46,239 nt of DNA from a bacterium (GTDB lineage Bacteria > Zhuqueibacterota > Zhuqueibacteria > Zhuqueibacterales > Zhuqueibacteraceae): positions 1 through 46,239 of the forward strand of contig JAJVHT010000076.1 in the NCBI GenBank assembly GCA_022072515.1, written 5' to 3'. Numbering within the stretch: the first letter of the stretch is position 1; every line of letters begins with the position of its first letter. Below, piece after piece: positions 16,934 through 25,104 of this stretch. The notes under the pieces were generated by a model, which searched no databases, was not told the DNA's origin, and saw only the letters and a list, made by a program, of their open reading frames with translations. Both the position numbers and the translations under genes were made by a program.

Positions 16934-18370
16934 ATGCTCAACAAAATAGCAAACGCCGAGCAACACTTATACGAACAAGTGGCACATCAAATTCAGGGGT
17001 TAATCGAACAAGGAACGCTCCGGCCGGGTGAACGCATTCCGTCGGTGCGGCGTTTCAGCGCGCAAAACGGGGTCAGCATTTCGACTGTCATGCAAGCGTA
17101 CGCGCTGCTGGAAGATCACGGCGTGATCGAGGCGCGGCCGCAATCGGGTTATTATGTCCGGCTGCGCTCGCGTGAGCTGCCTCCGGAGCCGGCGATCTCG
17201 CATCCGCCGCTGGCGGCCGCGCGGGTGAATGTCCCGGATTTGGTGATCCGAATTCATGAAGCGATTGAGAACCCGGATATCGTGCCGTTTGGCGCGGCGT
17301 GTCCGAGCCTGGACTTGTTGCCGAGCCGCAAGCTCAATCGCGCACTCGGCGCCATTTTGCGGCGCACGAATTATGCCGGCGTGACGTATCAATCGGCGCT
17401 GGGCAATCAGCCGCTTCGCCATCAAATCTCGCGCCGCGCTTTGGATTGGGGCCATCACATTGCCGAGAACGACATCATCACGACCTTTGGTTGTACGGAA
17501 GCTTTGAATTTATGTTTGCGGGCGGTGGCCGAGCCGGGCGATACGATTGCCGTGGAGTCGCCGACTTATTTCGGCATTCTGCAAATTATCGAAAGCCTGA
17601 AAATGAAAGCGCTGGAGATCGCGACGGATCCCAAAACCGGCGTCAGCCTGGAAGCGTTGGAAACCGCGATCAGGAAACGCATGGTGAAAGCGTGCCTGCT
17701 CATGCCGAATTTTCAAAACCCGCTCGGCTGCTGCATGCCGGAAGAAAACAAGAAAGAACTGCTCAGGATTTTGGCGCGCTACGAGATTCCCATGATTGAA
17801 GATGACATTTACGGCGATCTTTATCACGGCGCGGATCGCCCGCAACCGGTGAAAACATTCGATAAAAATGGCTTGGTGCTGCTGTGTGCATCATTTTCAA
17901 AAACACTTTCAGCGGGTTATCGCATTGGCTGGACGGCGCCGGGAAGATTTAAAACGCAAGTCGAGCGTTTAAAAGTCACCAACACCATGTCGACCGCGCC
18001 ATTGCTGGAACTGGCAATTGCCGAGATGCTCCGCAACGGCGGTTACGATCATTATCTGCGCCGCATTCGCAAAGCCTATGCCTTGCAAGTCCAGCTCACC
18101 ACCCGGGCGATTTGCAAATATTTTCCGGAAGGCACGAAGGTGACGCGGCCGCTGGGAGGTTTCTTGTTGTGGGTGGAATTGCCCAAGTCAGTCAACGCGC
18201 TGGCGTTGTATCGCAAAGCCCTCGCGGAAAAAATCAGTATCGCGCCCGGACCGCTCTTTTCCGCCAAACAACGCTATCCCAATTTCATCCGTCTCAGTTG
18301 CGGCCATCCGTGGTCAGCCGAATTGGAGCAGGCGCTGGCGACTCTGGGAAGATTGGCCGGTACGATGTAA
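16934..18370 (+). CDS. MocR-type (GntR/aminotransferase) transcriptional regulator
   Basis: The protein has 478 residues. ATG 16934 is chosen because GGAG lies 9 nt before it; ATG 16928 is also in frame. Residues ~10-75 are a GntR winged helix (LYEQVAHQIQGLIEQGTLRPGERIPSVRRFSAQ...). Residues ~105-475 form a fold-type I aminotransferase domain with NPDIVPFGAACPS, FGCTEALNLCLRA, MPNFQNPLG and the PLP lysine in CASFSKTLSAGYRIGW. MocR proteins use PLP or an aldimine as signal and usually regulate a divergent gene. The divergent YfiT/EamA/MerB-like set is the obvious target (inference). A true aminotransferase is less likely given the DNA-binding domain. Confidence 0.9.
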   Translation: MLNKIANAEQHLYEQVAHQIQGLIEQGTLRPGERIPSVRRFSAQNGVSISTVMQAYALLEDHGVIEARPQSGYYVRLRSRELPPEPAISHPPLAAARVNVPDLVIRIHEAIENPDIVPFGAACPSLDLLPSRKLNRALGAILRRTNYAGVTYQSALGNQPLRHQISRRALDWGHHIAENDIITTFGCTEALNLCLRAVAEPGDTIAVESPTYFGILQIIESLKMKALEIATDPKTGVSLEALETAIRKRMVKACLLMPNFQNPLGCCMPEENKKELLRILARYEIPMIEDDIYGDLYHGADRPQPVKTFDKNGLVLLCASFSKTLSAGYRIGWTAPGRFKTQVERLKVTNTMSTAPLLELAIAEMLRNGGYDHYLRRIRKAYALQVQLTTRAICKYFPEGTKVTRPLGGFLLWVELPKSVNALALYRKALAEKISIAPGPLFSAKQRYPNFIRLSCGHPWSAELEQALATLGRLAGTM

Positions 18371-18401
18371 TCACACAAATCACGCAAGTGAAATTAATAA
18401 T

Positions 18402-18467
18402 TAATAACTGCCCGGGCGCTTGTTCTGTATTTCTAAAGTTAAAGCGCCCGGGCAGTATCGGTTATTA
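18402..18467. repeat. Short relative of the MITE family, copy 4
   Basis: This 66-bp inverted repeat has left arm TAATAACTGCCCGGGCGCT and right arm AGCGCCCGGGCAGTATCGGTTATTA. The arms are perfectly complementary apart from a 6-nt insertion in the right arm. The CCCGGGCGCT core matches the larger elements, but the outer ends differ and no target duplication is visible. It follows the MocR stop codon and may end that transcript. Confidence 0.6.
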
Positions 18468-18564
18468 CGCCCACGCATATTTTTTCCTTGCAGCCGTGGT
18501 TTTGTTGGCGTATTTTATGGCAGATCAAACCACGGCTGCAAATTTTTATGACAACGTATTCGTT

Positions 18565-19455
18565 ATGAAACTTGACTTGCAAGGCATTTTCCCGCCGATC
18601 CCAACGCCGTTTGAAAACGGCCATTGCGCGCCGCGCCGGCTCGAAGAGAATCTGGCCAAATGGAACGACACCGGCCTTTCGGGCTATGTCATTCTCGGCT
18701 CGAATGGCGAAGCGCCACTGCTCTCCGAAGCGGAAAAACTCGAATTGGTGCGCGTTGCGCGGCAAGCCGTTCCCGCCGGAAAAATCCTGCTCGCCGGCAG
18801 CGGTCTCGAAGCCACGGAGGCCACGGCGGTTTTGACTTATCGTCTGGCCGATCTCGGCGCGGATGCCGCCTTGATCGTTCCGCCAAGTTACTATCGCGAT
18901 CTGCTCGCGCCGGAAGCATTGCGCCGCCATTTTGAAACCTTGGCGGAAGCTTCGCCGATTCCGCTTGTCCTTTATAATGTGCCCAAAGCGACCGGCCTCA
19001 ATCTCGCTGTTGATCTCGTCGCGGCGCTCGCGCAGCATCCGAATATCATCGGCATGAAAGACAGCAGCGGCAATCTGGGGCAATTAGTCGAGCTGCGCGA
19101 AAAGGTGCCGTCGCATTTCCAGCTTTTGATTGGCACCGATGCCGTACTGCTGGGCGGATTGGCGCATGGCTTGCGCGGAGCCATTTTGGCGCTGGCGAAT
19201 GTGGCGCCGCGCGCATGCGTTGAGCTTTTCAATGCGGTAGAAGACGAGAAATGGGATGTCGCGCAAGCGCTGGCCAATCGCATGGCGCCCGTCGGCCGCG
19301 CGGTCACGAGCCGTTTTGGGGTGCCGGGATTGAAAGCGGCGCTCGATGAGCTGGGTTACTTCGGCGGCGAGCCGCGCCCGCCGTTGTTGCCGGTTAATGA
19401 AAAAGTGCGTGATGAAATCCGCTTGATTTTGCAGCAGGCGGGGTTTCTCGAATAA
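18565..19455 (+). CDS. DapA/HOGA-family class I aldolase
   Basis: This 296-residue (beta/alpha)8 barrel starts at MKLDLQGIFPPIPTPF; the longer open frame is non-coding upstream. The Schiff-base lysine is K165 in IIGMKDSSGN and the proton-relay tyrosine is Y137 in LVLYNVPKATG. The GSNGEAPLLSEAEK motif is typical of the family. Members include dihydrodipicolinate synthase, 4-hydroxy-2-oxoglutarate aldolase and N-acetylneuraminate lyase, all splitting or adding pyruvate. The sequence around GSNGEA resembles the HOGA-like group more than DapA, which usually has GTTGES, so lysine synthesis is not assumed. It is preceded by repeat copy 4 and seems monocistronic. Confidence 0.85.
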   Translation: MKLDLQGIFPPIPTPFENGHCAPRRLEENLAKWNDTGLSGYVILGSNGEAPLLSEAEKLELVRVARQAVPAGKILLAGSGLEATEATAVLTYRLADLGADAALIVPPSYYRDLLAPEALRRHFETLAEASPIPLVLYNVPKATGLNLAVDLVAALAQHPNIIGMKDSSGNLGQLVELREKVPSHFQLLIGTDAVLLGGLAHGLRGAILALANVAPRACVELFNAVEDEKWDVAQALANRMAPVGRAVTSRFGVPGLKAALDELGYFGGEPRPPLLPVNEKVRDEIRLILQQAGFLE

Positions 19456-19528
19456 TTATCTGCAAGACCATTTTACAATTTATCCGAATAATCGCTTACG
19501 CATCGGTGTTTGATTTTTAGGAGATCAC

Positions 19529-20035
19529 ATGAATCGCCAAAAAATTTTTATGACCTTGGAAGTTTTTGCAGCTTGCCGCAAACCGTTGTTCGCCGTCTTG
19601 GACGGCATCTCACCCGAGCAATTGGGCTGGAAAGCGGCGGGTGAGTCGCGCAGTATCGGTGAGATCTGTCGCCATCTGCTGCGCGTCGACGCGTGGTATT
19701 TGAAACGGCTTGGCGTCGAGCCGGTGGTGGCCGATGCCAAATCCGGCGAGCGCGACGAGCTTATCGCCAACATGCAAAAAATTCAGCATCAAATTGCCGG
19801 CGTCGTGGAGATTTGTGCCGGCGATGCTGACCTGTTGGTGGACCGGACTTCTCTCGATGGCAAGGACAAAGAGAAACTCGGCGTCGCGGTGATTCATATC
19901 GCGCAGCATTATCTTTATCATTTGGCGCAACTCATTTACTTGCGCCGCGCCCAGGATCGCAATTGGCCATCGCCGAATAAAGCCTGGGAAGAGGCGACTT
20001 ATGTGATTGGGGATTACTTATTGGGAATGAAGTAA
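19529..20035 (+). CDS. DinB-superfamily protein
   Basis: This 168-residue four-helix protein of the DinB fold starts at ATG 19529, with AGGAG 7 nt upstream. The expected histidines are in IGEICRHLLRVDAWYLKRL (H49) and VAVIHIAQHYLYHLAQL. DinB-fold proteins are mostly thiol S-transferases or metal-dependent enzymes with unknown substrates. It is the third DinB-type gene in the window and differs strongly from the other two, so they are not recent copies. It stands alone between the aldolase gene and a convergent thioesterase gene. Confidence 0.8.
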   Translation: MNRQKIFMTLEVFAACRKPLFAVLDGISPEQLGWKAAGESRSIGEICRHLLRVDAWYLKRLGVEPVVADAKSGERDELIANMQKIQHQIAGVVEICAGDADLLVDRTSLDGKDKEKLGVAVIHIAQHYLYHLAQLIYLRRAQDRNWPSPNKAWEEATYVIGDYLLGMK

Positions 20036-20215
20036 AACGGGGATGTAAACGCAAAAAAACGGTATTGCTTTACGCTTTATACTTCAGTTTTTTGCAAAAT
20101 AGCGCAATGCGACGATTCGAATGCTCTTCCGTTGCCCACAGTAGTCACGCGACTTTACGCTCACGCCGTGGCGTATACTTTTCGCGACGCCGCATTGGAG
20201 TGGCTTGCCGCCGGT

Positions 20216-20650
20216 TCAATTCCGGCCGCTTTCAACGGCTTGGATATTTTCTCGTATCGCCGCCGGCAAGTTTTCTTTGCGTTTCTCGCGGTAATTGTAT
20301 GAAACGATAACGCCTTTGCCTTCGGCGGCAATTTTTTGCAAACGTTGGCTGACCGCACGATATTCCATCGTAAAACGCGCGTCGCTGATTTCGGTAACAC
20401 GCGCGCCAATCATAACGGTGTCCGGATAGGTCAGGGCTTTGCGGAAATCACACTGCGTCGAAGCAAGTATCGAACCGATGCCATTATTCGCTGCCGGATC
20501 GATAAAATTGATTTGCGTCAGATAAGCGACACGCGCGCTTTCGAAATAGCGAAAATAAACGACATTATTGACGTGCCCCAAAGCATCCATCTCGCCCCAG
20601 GCAACAGGGAATTCCACGACCACGGGAAAATCGTGCAGCAGGTTTTCCAT
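20216..20650 (-). CDS. Hot-dog fold acyl-CoA thioesterase (4HBT/YbgC-like)
   Basis: The 144-residue single hot-dog domain starts at ATG 20650 (MENLLHDFPVVVEF). The longer open frame upstream overlaps rpiA and is discarded. The motif WGEMDALGHVNNVVYFRYFESAR contains the catalytic aspartate and the HVNN signature of the 4-hydroxybenzoyl-CoA thioesterase group. Such enzymes hydrolyse short- or medium-chain acyl-CoA, and in some bacteria they accompany the Tol-Pal system. No tol genes are seen here. It follows rpiA by 34 nt on the same strand and is probably co-transcribed with it. Confidence 0.87.
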   Translation of the reverse strand: MENLLHDFPVVVEFPVAWGEMDALGHVNNVVYFRYFESARVAYLTQINFIDPAANNGIGSILASTQCDFRKALTYPDTVMIGARVTEISDARFTMEYRAVSQRLQKIAAEGKGVIVSYNYREKRKENLPAAIRENIQAVESGRN

Positions 20651-20684
20651 TCTTCTAAATTTCCACGACAAAATCAAACTTGTA

Positions 20685-21380
20685 TCACGCCGACCATTTT
20701 TCCTCAACCCGGCCGGTGTTGCGGCCGACGAGAACCAAATCGGCGCGGCTGATAAAAAGCCCGGTTTCAACGACGCCGATGATGCTTTTTAACTGTTGCG
20801 CCAACAACGGCGGATTTTTAATTTTGCCAAAAGCACAATCGACGATATAATTGCCATTATCAGTTCGAAAGGGCGCTGTTTTTGCCTGCTCGCGCAACTT
20901 CGTGCGCGCCCCGAAACTGCGCAAAAGCTCCATCGTTGAACGCCAGCCAAACGGCAAAATTTCCACCGGCACCGCAAATTTGCCGAGTTTCTTGACCAAT
21001 TTTTTTTCATCGACAATAATGATCACACGCTCGCTGCGGCTGGTGACGATTTTTTCCCGCGTGAGCGCGCCGCCGCCGCCCTTAATGAGATTGAGCTGCG
21101 GATCGACTTCGTCGGCGCCGTCGATCGTCAAATCGATTTTGGTGATGACGCCGAAATCGCTGACCAGCGGAATTTTTAATCGCCGCGCCAGTTTCTCAGT
21201 GGTGATGGAACTGGGGACGCCGACAATTTTCAATCCGGCTTTCACTTTTTCCGCCAACAAGCGAACTGCGAACTCACTCGTGCTGCCTGACCCAAGCCCG
21301 ACGATCATCCTGTTCTCGACAAATTCGGCCGCCGCCGCCGCCGCGATTTGCTTTTGTTCAAGAATGGATAGTTTTGCCAT
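20685..21380 (-). CDS. rpiA: Ribose-5-phosphate isomerase A
   Basis: This 231-residue enzyme interconverts ribose 5-phosphate and ribulose 5-phosphate in the pentose phosphate pathway. Diagnostic segments are MIVGLGSGSTSEFAVRLLAE (phosphate binding), the catalytic IDGADEVD and KGGGGALTREKIV, and EILPFGWRSTMELL. The length is standard. GGAGAG precedes the ATG at 21380. It is transcribed away from the cysteine desulfurase gene, with a 397-bp intergenic region between them containing a paired hairpin structure. Confidence 0.95.
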   Translation of the reverse strand: MAKLSILEQKQIAAAAAAEFVENRMIVGLGSGSTSEFAVRLLAEKVKAGLKIVGVPSSITTEKLARRLKIPLVSDFGVITKIDLTIDGADEVDPQLNLIKGGGGALTREKIVTSRSERVIIIVDEKKLVKKLGKFAVPVEILPFGWRSTMELLRSFGARTKLREQAKTAPFRTDNGNYIVDCAFGKIKNPPLLAQQLKSIIGVVETGLFISRADLVLVGRNTGRVEEKWSA

Positions 21381-21461
21381 TCAACTCTCCACAGAAGTTA
21401 GTTCCAAATGTGATGCGTAAGATAACAAAATTGCGGGGAGAAGTCAAGCAGCAAATAAGAA

Positions 21462-21560
21462 GGCCCTATGATCGCTCGATTTCTGCCAAACCGAACTGAT
21501 TGTCATAGGGCCAGCGCGAGAGGTGACTAAAAATCTTGCAAAGTTCGGACCAGCACCTCT
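21462..21560. ncRNA. Two adjacent hairpins with complementary loops (possible structured RNA)
   Basis: Hairpin 1 (21462-21512) has a perfect 10-bp stem GGCCCTATGA/TCATAGGGCC. Hairpin 2 (21519-21560) has a 7-bp stem AGAGGTG/CACCTCT. The loop of the first contains CCGAACT (21491-21497) and the loop of the second contains its exact complement AGTTCGG (21542-21548). Each lies 5 nt before the 3' arm of its own stem, so the loops could kiss. The structure could be an RNA leader, a small RNA, or the remnant of a mobile element. Strand is not determined. Confidence 0.4.
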
Positions 21561-21777
21561 TAGCCACAAAATTTAATTTTGCTCTGTGAAATGTGCAATC
21601 AACCTACACACATTGTGTATATTTGTTTAACAACACGTTTTATGCGGCATGCGTTAGCCTGGAAAAATTTCTTGATAAAGTAGCCATGCGGTCGTATATT
21701 AAAATTGCTTGCTTGTTGCTGCCTCAGCGCTTAGTTCACCCCGCGACAAGCGGCCAGCAACCCGTAAACAGACCATC

Positions 21778-22932
21778 ATGAATCGCATTTATCTTGATTA
21801 TAGCGCCACCACGCCGCTGGCGCCGGAAGTGTTGGAAGCCATGCAACCGTTTTTGACCGAGTATTTCGGCAACGCTTCGAGTATTCACGGCTTTGGACGC
21901 GAAGCCAAAGTCGCCATTGAAGCAGCGCGGGAAAAATTGGCCGTTGCGCTCGGGGCCGAACCGCAGGAAATCGTCTTCACGAGCGGCGGCACGGAAGCGA
22001 GTAATATAGCCATTCTCGGTCTAGCGCCTACGTTTTCAGAGCCGCGTCATCTGGTCACCAGCCGCGTCGAACATCCTTGCGTGCTCAATCCCTGTCGCGA
22101 GTTGGAGAAAAGCGGGTGGCAAGTAACGTATGTCGAACCGGATGCCACCGGCATGATTTCGGTCAACGCCGTTGCCGCGGCGCTTCGCCCCGACACCGCC
22201 TTGATTTCCATTATGTTTGCAAATAATGAAGTCGGTACAATCAATCCGATTGCAGAAATTGCACGACTCGCGGCGGAGCGTAAAATTCTTTTTCATACCG
22301 ACGCGGTCCAGGCTTTTGGCAAATTACCCATCGATGTGCGCCAACTCCCAGTATCGTTGCTCTCGTTGTCCGGCCACAAAATCTATGGCCCGAAAGGCAT
22401 GGGCGCCTTGTTTGTGCGGCGTGGGGTGAAATTGCAGCCAATCCTTTTTGGCGGCCATCAAGAGCGCGAGCGCCGCGCCGGCACCGAAAATGTTGCCGGC
22501 ATTGTGGGCTTGGGAAAAGCGGCGGAATTGATACTGGGCCAGCGTGTCGCGGAAACCGCGCGGCTGCAAAGGCTGGCGAATGATTTTTGGAAACACGTGC
22601 AAGAAATTTTTCCTCAGGCCACCCTGAATGGCAACCCCGCCGCGCGTTTGCCGTCAGTGTTGAATCTTTCTTTTCCGGGCTTCGAAAGCACCGCCTTGCT
22701 GATGAGCCTGGATTTGCAAGGCATCGCCGTGAGCAACGGCTCGGCGTGCAGCGCCGGCAGCGTAGAAATCAGTCACGTGTTGCGCGCGATGAAATTGCCG
22801 CGCGAACGCGCCGTGTCCGCGCTGCGTTTCAGTTTCGGGAAATACACCACGCCCGCGGAAGTGGAAACCACGTTGCAGGCGCTTGCTAAAATTTTGCAGC
22901 GCTCGCCACGGCCGAATAATTCCACCAATTAG
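21778..22932 (+). CDS. Cysteine desulfurase (NifS/IscS family)
   Basis: This 384-residue fold-type I PLP enzyme takes sulfur from cysteine as a persulfide. The PLP lysine is K201 in SLSGHKIYGPKGMGAL, and the active-site cysteine is C324 in VSNGSACSAGSVE. MNRIYLDYSATTPLAPEV is the standard start, at ATG 21778; no strong ribosome-binding site is visible. The open frame upstream is rejected. The next gene is mnmA, 79 nt downstream, so the likely job is to feed sulfur to tRNA 2-thiouridine synthesis, though one desulfurase may also serve Fe-S clusters. No iscU or iscR lies beside it. Confidence 0.92.
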   Translation: MNRIYLDYSATTPLAPEVLEAMQPFLTEYFGNASSIHGFGREAKVAIEAAREKLAVALGAEPQEIVFTSGGTEASNIAILGLAPTFSEPRHLVTSRVEHPCVLNPCRELEKSGWQVTYVEPDATGMISVNAVAAALRPDTALISIMFANNEVGTINPIAEIARLAAERKILFHTDAVQAFGKLPIDVRQLPVSLLSLSGHKIYGPKGMGALFVRRGVKLQPILFGGHQERERRAGTENVAGIVGLGKAAELILGQRVAETARLQRLANDFWKHVQEIFPQATLNGNPAARLPSVLNLSFPGFESTALLMSLDLQGIAVSNGSACSAGSVEISHVLRAMKLPRERAVSALRFSFGKYTTPAEVETTLQALAKILQRSPRPNNSTN

Positions 22933-23011
22933 ATTAAACCGAACGGCACTTTTTTGCCGAGGGTCTGAATCTGTTGATAAAAAAATCAACAACGTTTTTT
23001 GCAATAAAATA

Positions 23012-24163
23012 ATGCACCGAGACACTGAACTCCTCAATAAAACCAACATCGCGCCCGGCGCCGGCGAAACTGTCGTCGTGGCCATGAGCGGCGGCGTCGA
23101 TAGTTCCGTCGCGGCGGCATTGCTCCACGAGCACGGCTACCGCGTCGTCGGCATCACGTTGAACTTGTGGGATTATCATGCCAGCGGTGGCAATGTTAAT
23201 CTTGAAAGCGGCTGCTGCTCGATCGACACCATGGCCGACGCGCGCGCCGTTTGCCACAAACTCGGCGTGCCGCATTATGTCTCCGACTTTCGCGAAATTT
23301 TTGAACGCAGTGTGCAGCAAAATTTCATCGAGGAGTATTTTGTCGGCCGCACGCCCAACCCTTGCGTGCGGTGCAACACTTTCATCAAGTGGGGCGCGCT
23401 GTTGCAGCAGACGCAGGATATCGGCGGCAGCTTTATGGCCACCGGACACTATGCGCGCACCTATTTGAATTCCACCACCAACCGCTGGGAACTCTGGCGC
23501 GCGGTTGATCGTCAAAAAGATCAGAGCTATGCGCTGTGGGGCGTGCGCCAGGAAGCGCTGGCGCGCACGATTTTTCCGCTCGGTGAATTGACCAAGCCGG
23601 AAGTGCGGGAGCTGGCGCGGGGTCTCGGCTTGAAAACGGCGGAGAAAAAGGAAAGCCAGGAAATTTGTTTCATTCCCGACAACGACTATCGGCGTTATCT
23701 CCGCGAGCGGGCGCCGGAAGCAGTCGCGGAAATCGGCGCAGGAAATTTTGTCGATGTTGCGGGCAAGCAACTCGGCACCCACGCGGGCTTTCCTTTTTAT
23801 ACCATCGGTCAGCGCAAGGGACTTGGTCTCGCTTTGGGCCGGCCAATTTTTATTTCCGCCATCAATCCCGCGGAGAACACGATTGTGGTTGGTGATGATG
23901 AAGATCTGCGGCAAAGTGATTTTATCGTTAGCTCCGTCAATTGGGGATCGCAATTTTGCCCAGCCAATGACACCGCCGTTTCCTGTAAAATTCGTTATCG
24001 CGACAATGGCGCGCCGGCGGTTTTGTTGGAAGCGGAGCCGCATCGCGTGCGTGTGCATTTCGACGCGCCGCAGCGCGCCATCACCCCCGGTCAATCCGCG
24101 GTGTTTTATGACGGTGAGGTCGTGGTCGGCGGCGGGGTGATCGAGCGGATTGTCAACACTTAA
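23012..24163 (+). CDS. mnmA: tRNA-specific 2-thiouridylase MnmA
   Basis: This 383-residue enzyme adds sulfur to U34 of tRNA Lys, Glu and Gln. The PP-loop ATP site is VVAMSGGVDSSVAAALL (residues ~22-38). The catalytic cysteine is C118 in TPNPCVRCNTFIKWG, and the partner cysteine is in KESQEICFIPDNDYRRYL. FYTIGQRKGLGLALGRPIF and a C-terminal beta-barrel domain complete the family pattern. ATG 23012 is the start; the open frame continues upstream into the desulfurase gene. Placed directly after a cysteine desulfurase gene, it likely receives persulfide sulfur from that enzyme. Confidence 0.95.
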   Translation: MHRDTELLNKTNIAPGAGETVVVAMSGGVDSSVAAALLHEHGYRVVGITLNLWDYHASGGNVNLESGCCSIDTMADARAVCHKLGVPHYVSDFREIFERSVQQNFIEEYFVGRTPNPCVRCNTFIKWGALLQQTQDIGGSFMATGHYARTYLNSTTNRWELWRAVDRQKDQSYALWGVRQEALARTIFPLGELTKPEVRELARGLGLKTAEKKESQEICFIPDNDYRRYLRERAPEAVAEIGAGNFVDVAGKQLGTHAGFPFYTIGQRKGLGLALGRPIFISAINPAENTIVVGDDEDLRQSDFIVSSVNWGSQFCPANDTAVSCKIRYRDNGAPAVLLEAEPHRVRVHFDAPQRAITPGQSAVFYDGEVVVGGGVIERIVNT

Positions 24164-24200
24164 TTTGAGGGATGACCATCGCCGAGCGTGAACTAAACTC

Positions 24201-25016
24201 ATGAGCGCTACTCTCGAACGCCCCAAAATCACCGTTCCCGCCATTATGGCCATGAAGCGGCGCGGCGAGAAAATTGCCATGCTCACGGCGTATGATTTTC
24301 TCTTCGGCAAAATTCTCGACGAGGCCGGCGTAGAAATCATCCTCGTTGGCGATTCCAGCGCCATGGTGTTCTCCGGTTATGATACGACGCTGCCCATCAC
24401 GCTCGACGAGATCATTTATCACACACGCGCCGTGTGCCGCGGCGTGAAACGCGCGTTGCTCGTGGCCGACATGCCGTTTTTATCCTATCAAATATCGCCG
24501 GAAGAAGCCGTGCGCAATGCCGGACGTTTGCTCAAAGAAGCAGGGGCCGAAGCCGTGAAAATCGAAGGCGGCGCGGCCACCGCCGGAACGATTCACCGTA
24601 TGGTCGAAGCCGGCATTCCGGTGATGGGACATCTCGGCCTCACCCCGCAATCGGTGAATGCGCTGGGCGGGTATGCGTTGCAAGCCGCAAACGAGGAAGC
24701 CGCCAAAAAGCTTTTGGATGACGCGCGGCGATTGCAAGACGCCGGCGTCTTTGCACTCGTGTTGGAAAAAATTCCGGCCACCCTCGCTCACGAGGTGACC
24801 ACCGCCCTCAACGTTCCGACAATCGGCATTGGCGCCGGGCCGGATTGTGACGGCCAGGTGTTGGTCACGCACGACATGCTCGGCTTGTTCGAAAAATTTA
24901 AACTGAAATTCGCGCGCCGTTATGCCGAGCTTGGCCAAACGATTCGTGAAGCCGCCGGACAATATGTCCGCGACGTGAAAACCAATCAATTCCCCAATTT
25001 AGAAGAAAGTTTTTAA
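24201..25016 (+). CDS. panB: 3-methyl-2-oxobutanoate hydroxymethyltransferase
   Basis: This 271-residue (beta/alpha)8 enzyme makes ketopantoate from 2-oxoisovalerate and methylene-tetrahydrofolate, the first committed step of pantothenate and CoA synthesis. Metal-binding and catalytic motifs are ILVGDSSAMVFSGYDTTLPITLDEI, KIEGG, GHLGLTPQSVNALGGY, LVLEKIPATLA and TIGIGAGPDCDGQVLV. The length is typical. It lies 37 nt after mnmA and 88 nt before an ECF transporter S-component gene. Its substrate 2-oxoisovalerate is also made by the branched-chain aminotransferase encoded at 5133. Confidence 0.95.
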   Translation: MSATLERPKITVPAIMAMKRRGEKIAMLTAYDFLFGKILDEAGVEIILVGDSSAMVFSGYDTTLPITLDEIIYHTRAVCRGVKRALLVADMPFLSYQISPEEAVRNAGRLLKEAGAEAVKIEGGAATAGTIHRMVEAGIPVMGHLGLTPQSVNALGGYALQAANEEAAKKLLDDARRLQDAGVFALVLEKIPATLAHEVTTALNVPTIGIGAGPDCDGQVLVTHDMLGLFEKFKLKFARRYAELGQTIREAAGQYVRDVKTNQFPNLEESF

Positions 25017-25104
25017 TCTGGTCACTGGTTTTGGGTAGCCGGTTGCTCTTTTTTAGCGATCAGCTACGAGCAAGTAGAAACCAACGCCCAGCAACAAAGC
25101 AACG

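Noticed and set aside
18112..18564. 447-residue version of the DapA-family protein
   Set aside because: The first 151 residues are the wrong frame of the MocR gene and the intergenic repeat; family proteins start at MKLDLQGIFPPIPTPF.
20200..20245. tRNA-like T-arm (GCCGG-TTCAATT-CCGGC) on the plus strand
   Set aside because: The T-arm look is good, but the acceptor partner, D-arm and anticodon arm cannot be found upstream, and the sequence overlaps the 3' end of the thioesterase gene.
21462..21560. Integron attC site
   Set aside because: The hairpins lack the conserved RYYYAAC/GTTRRRY core sites and there is no integrase gene near.
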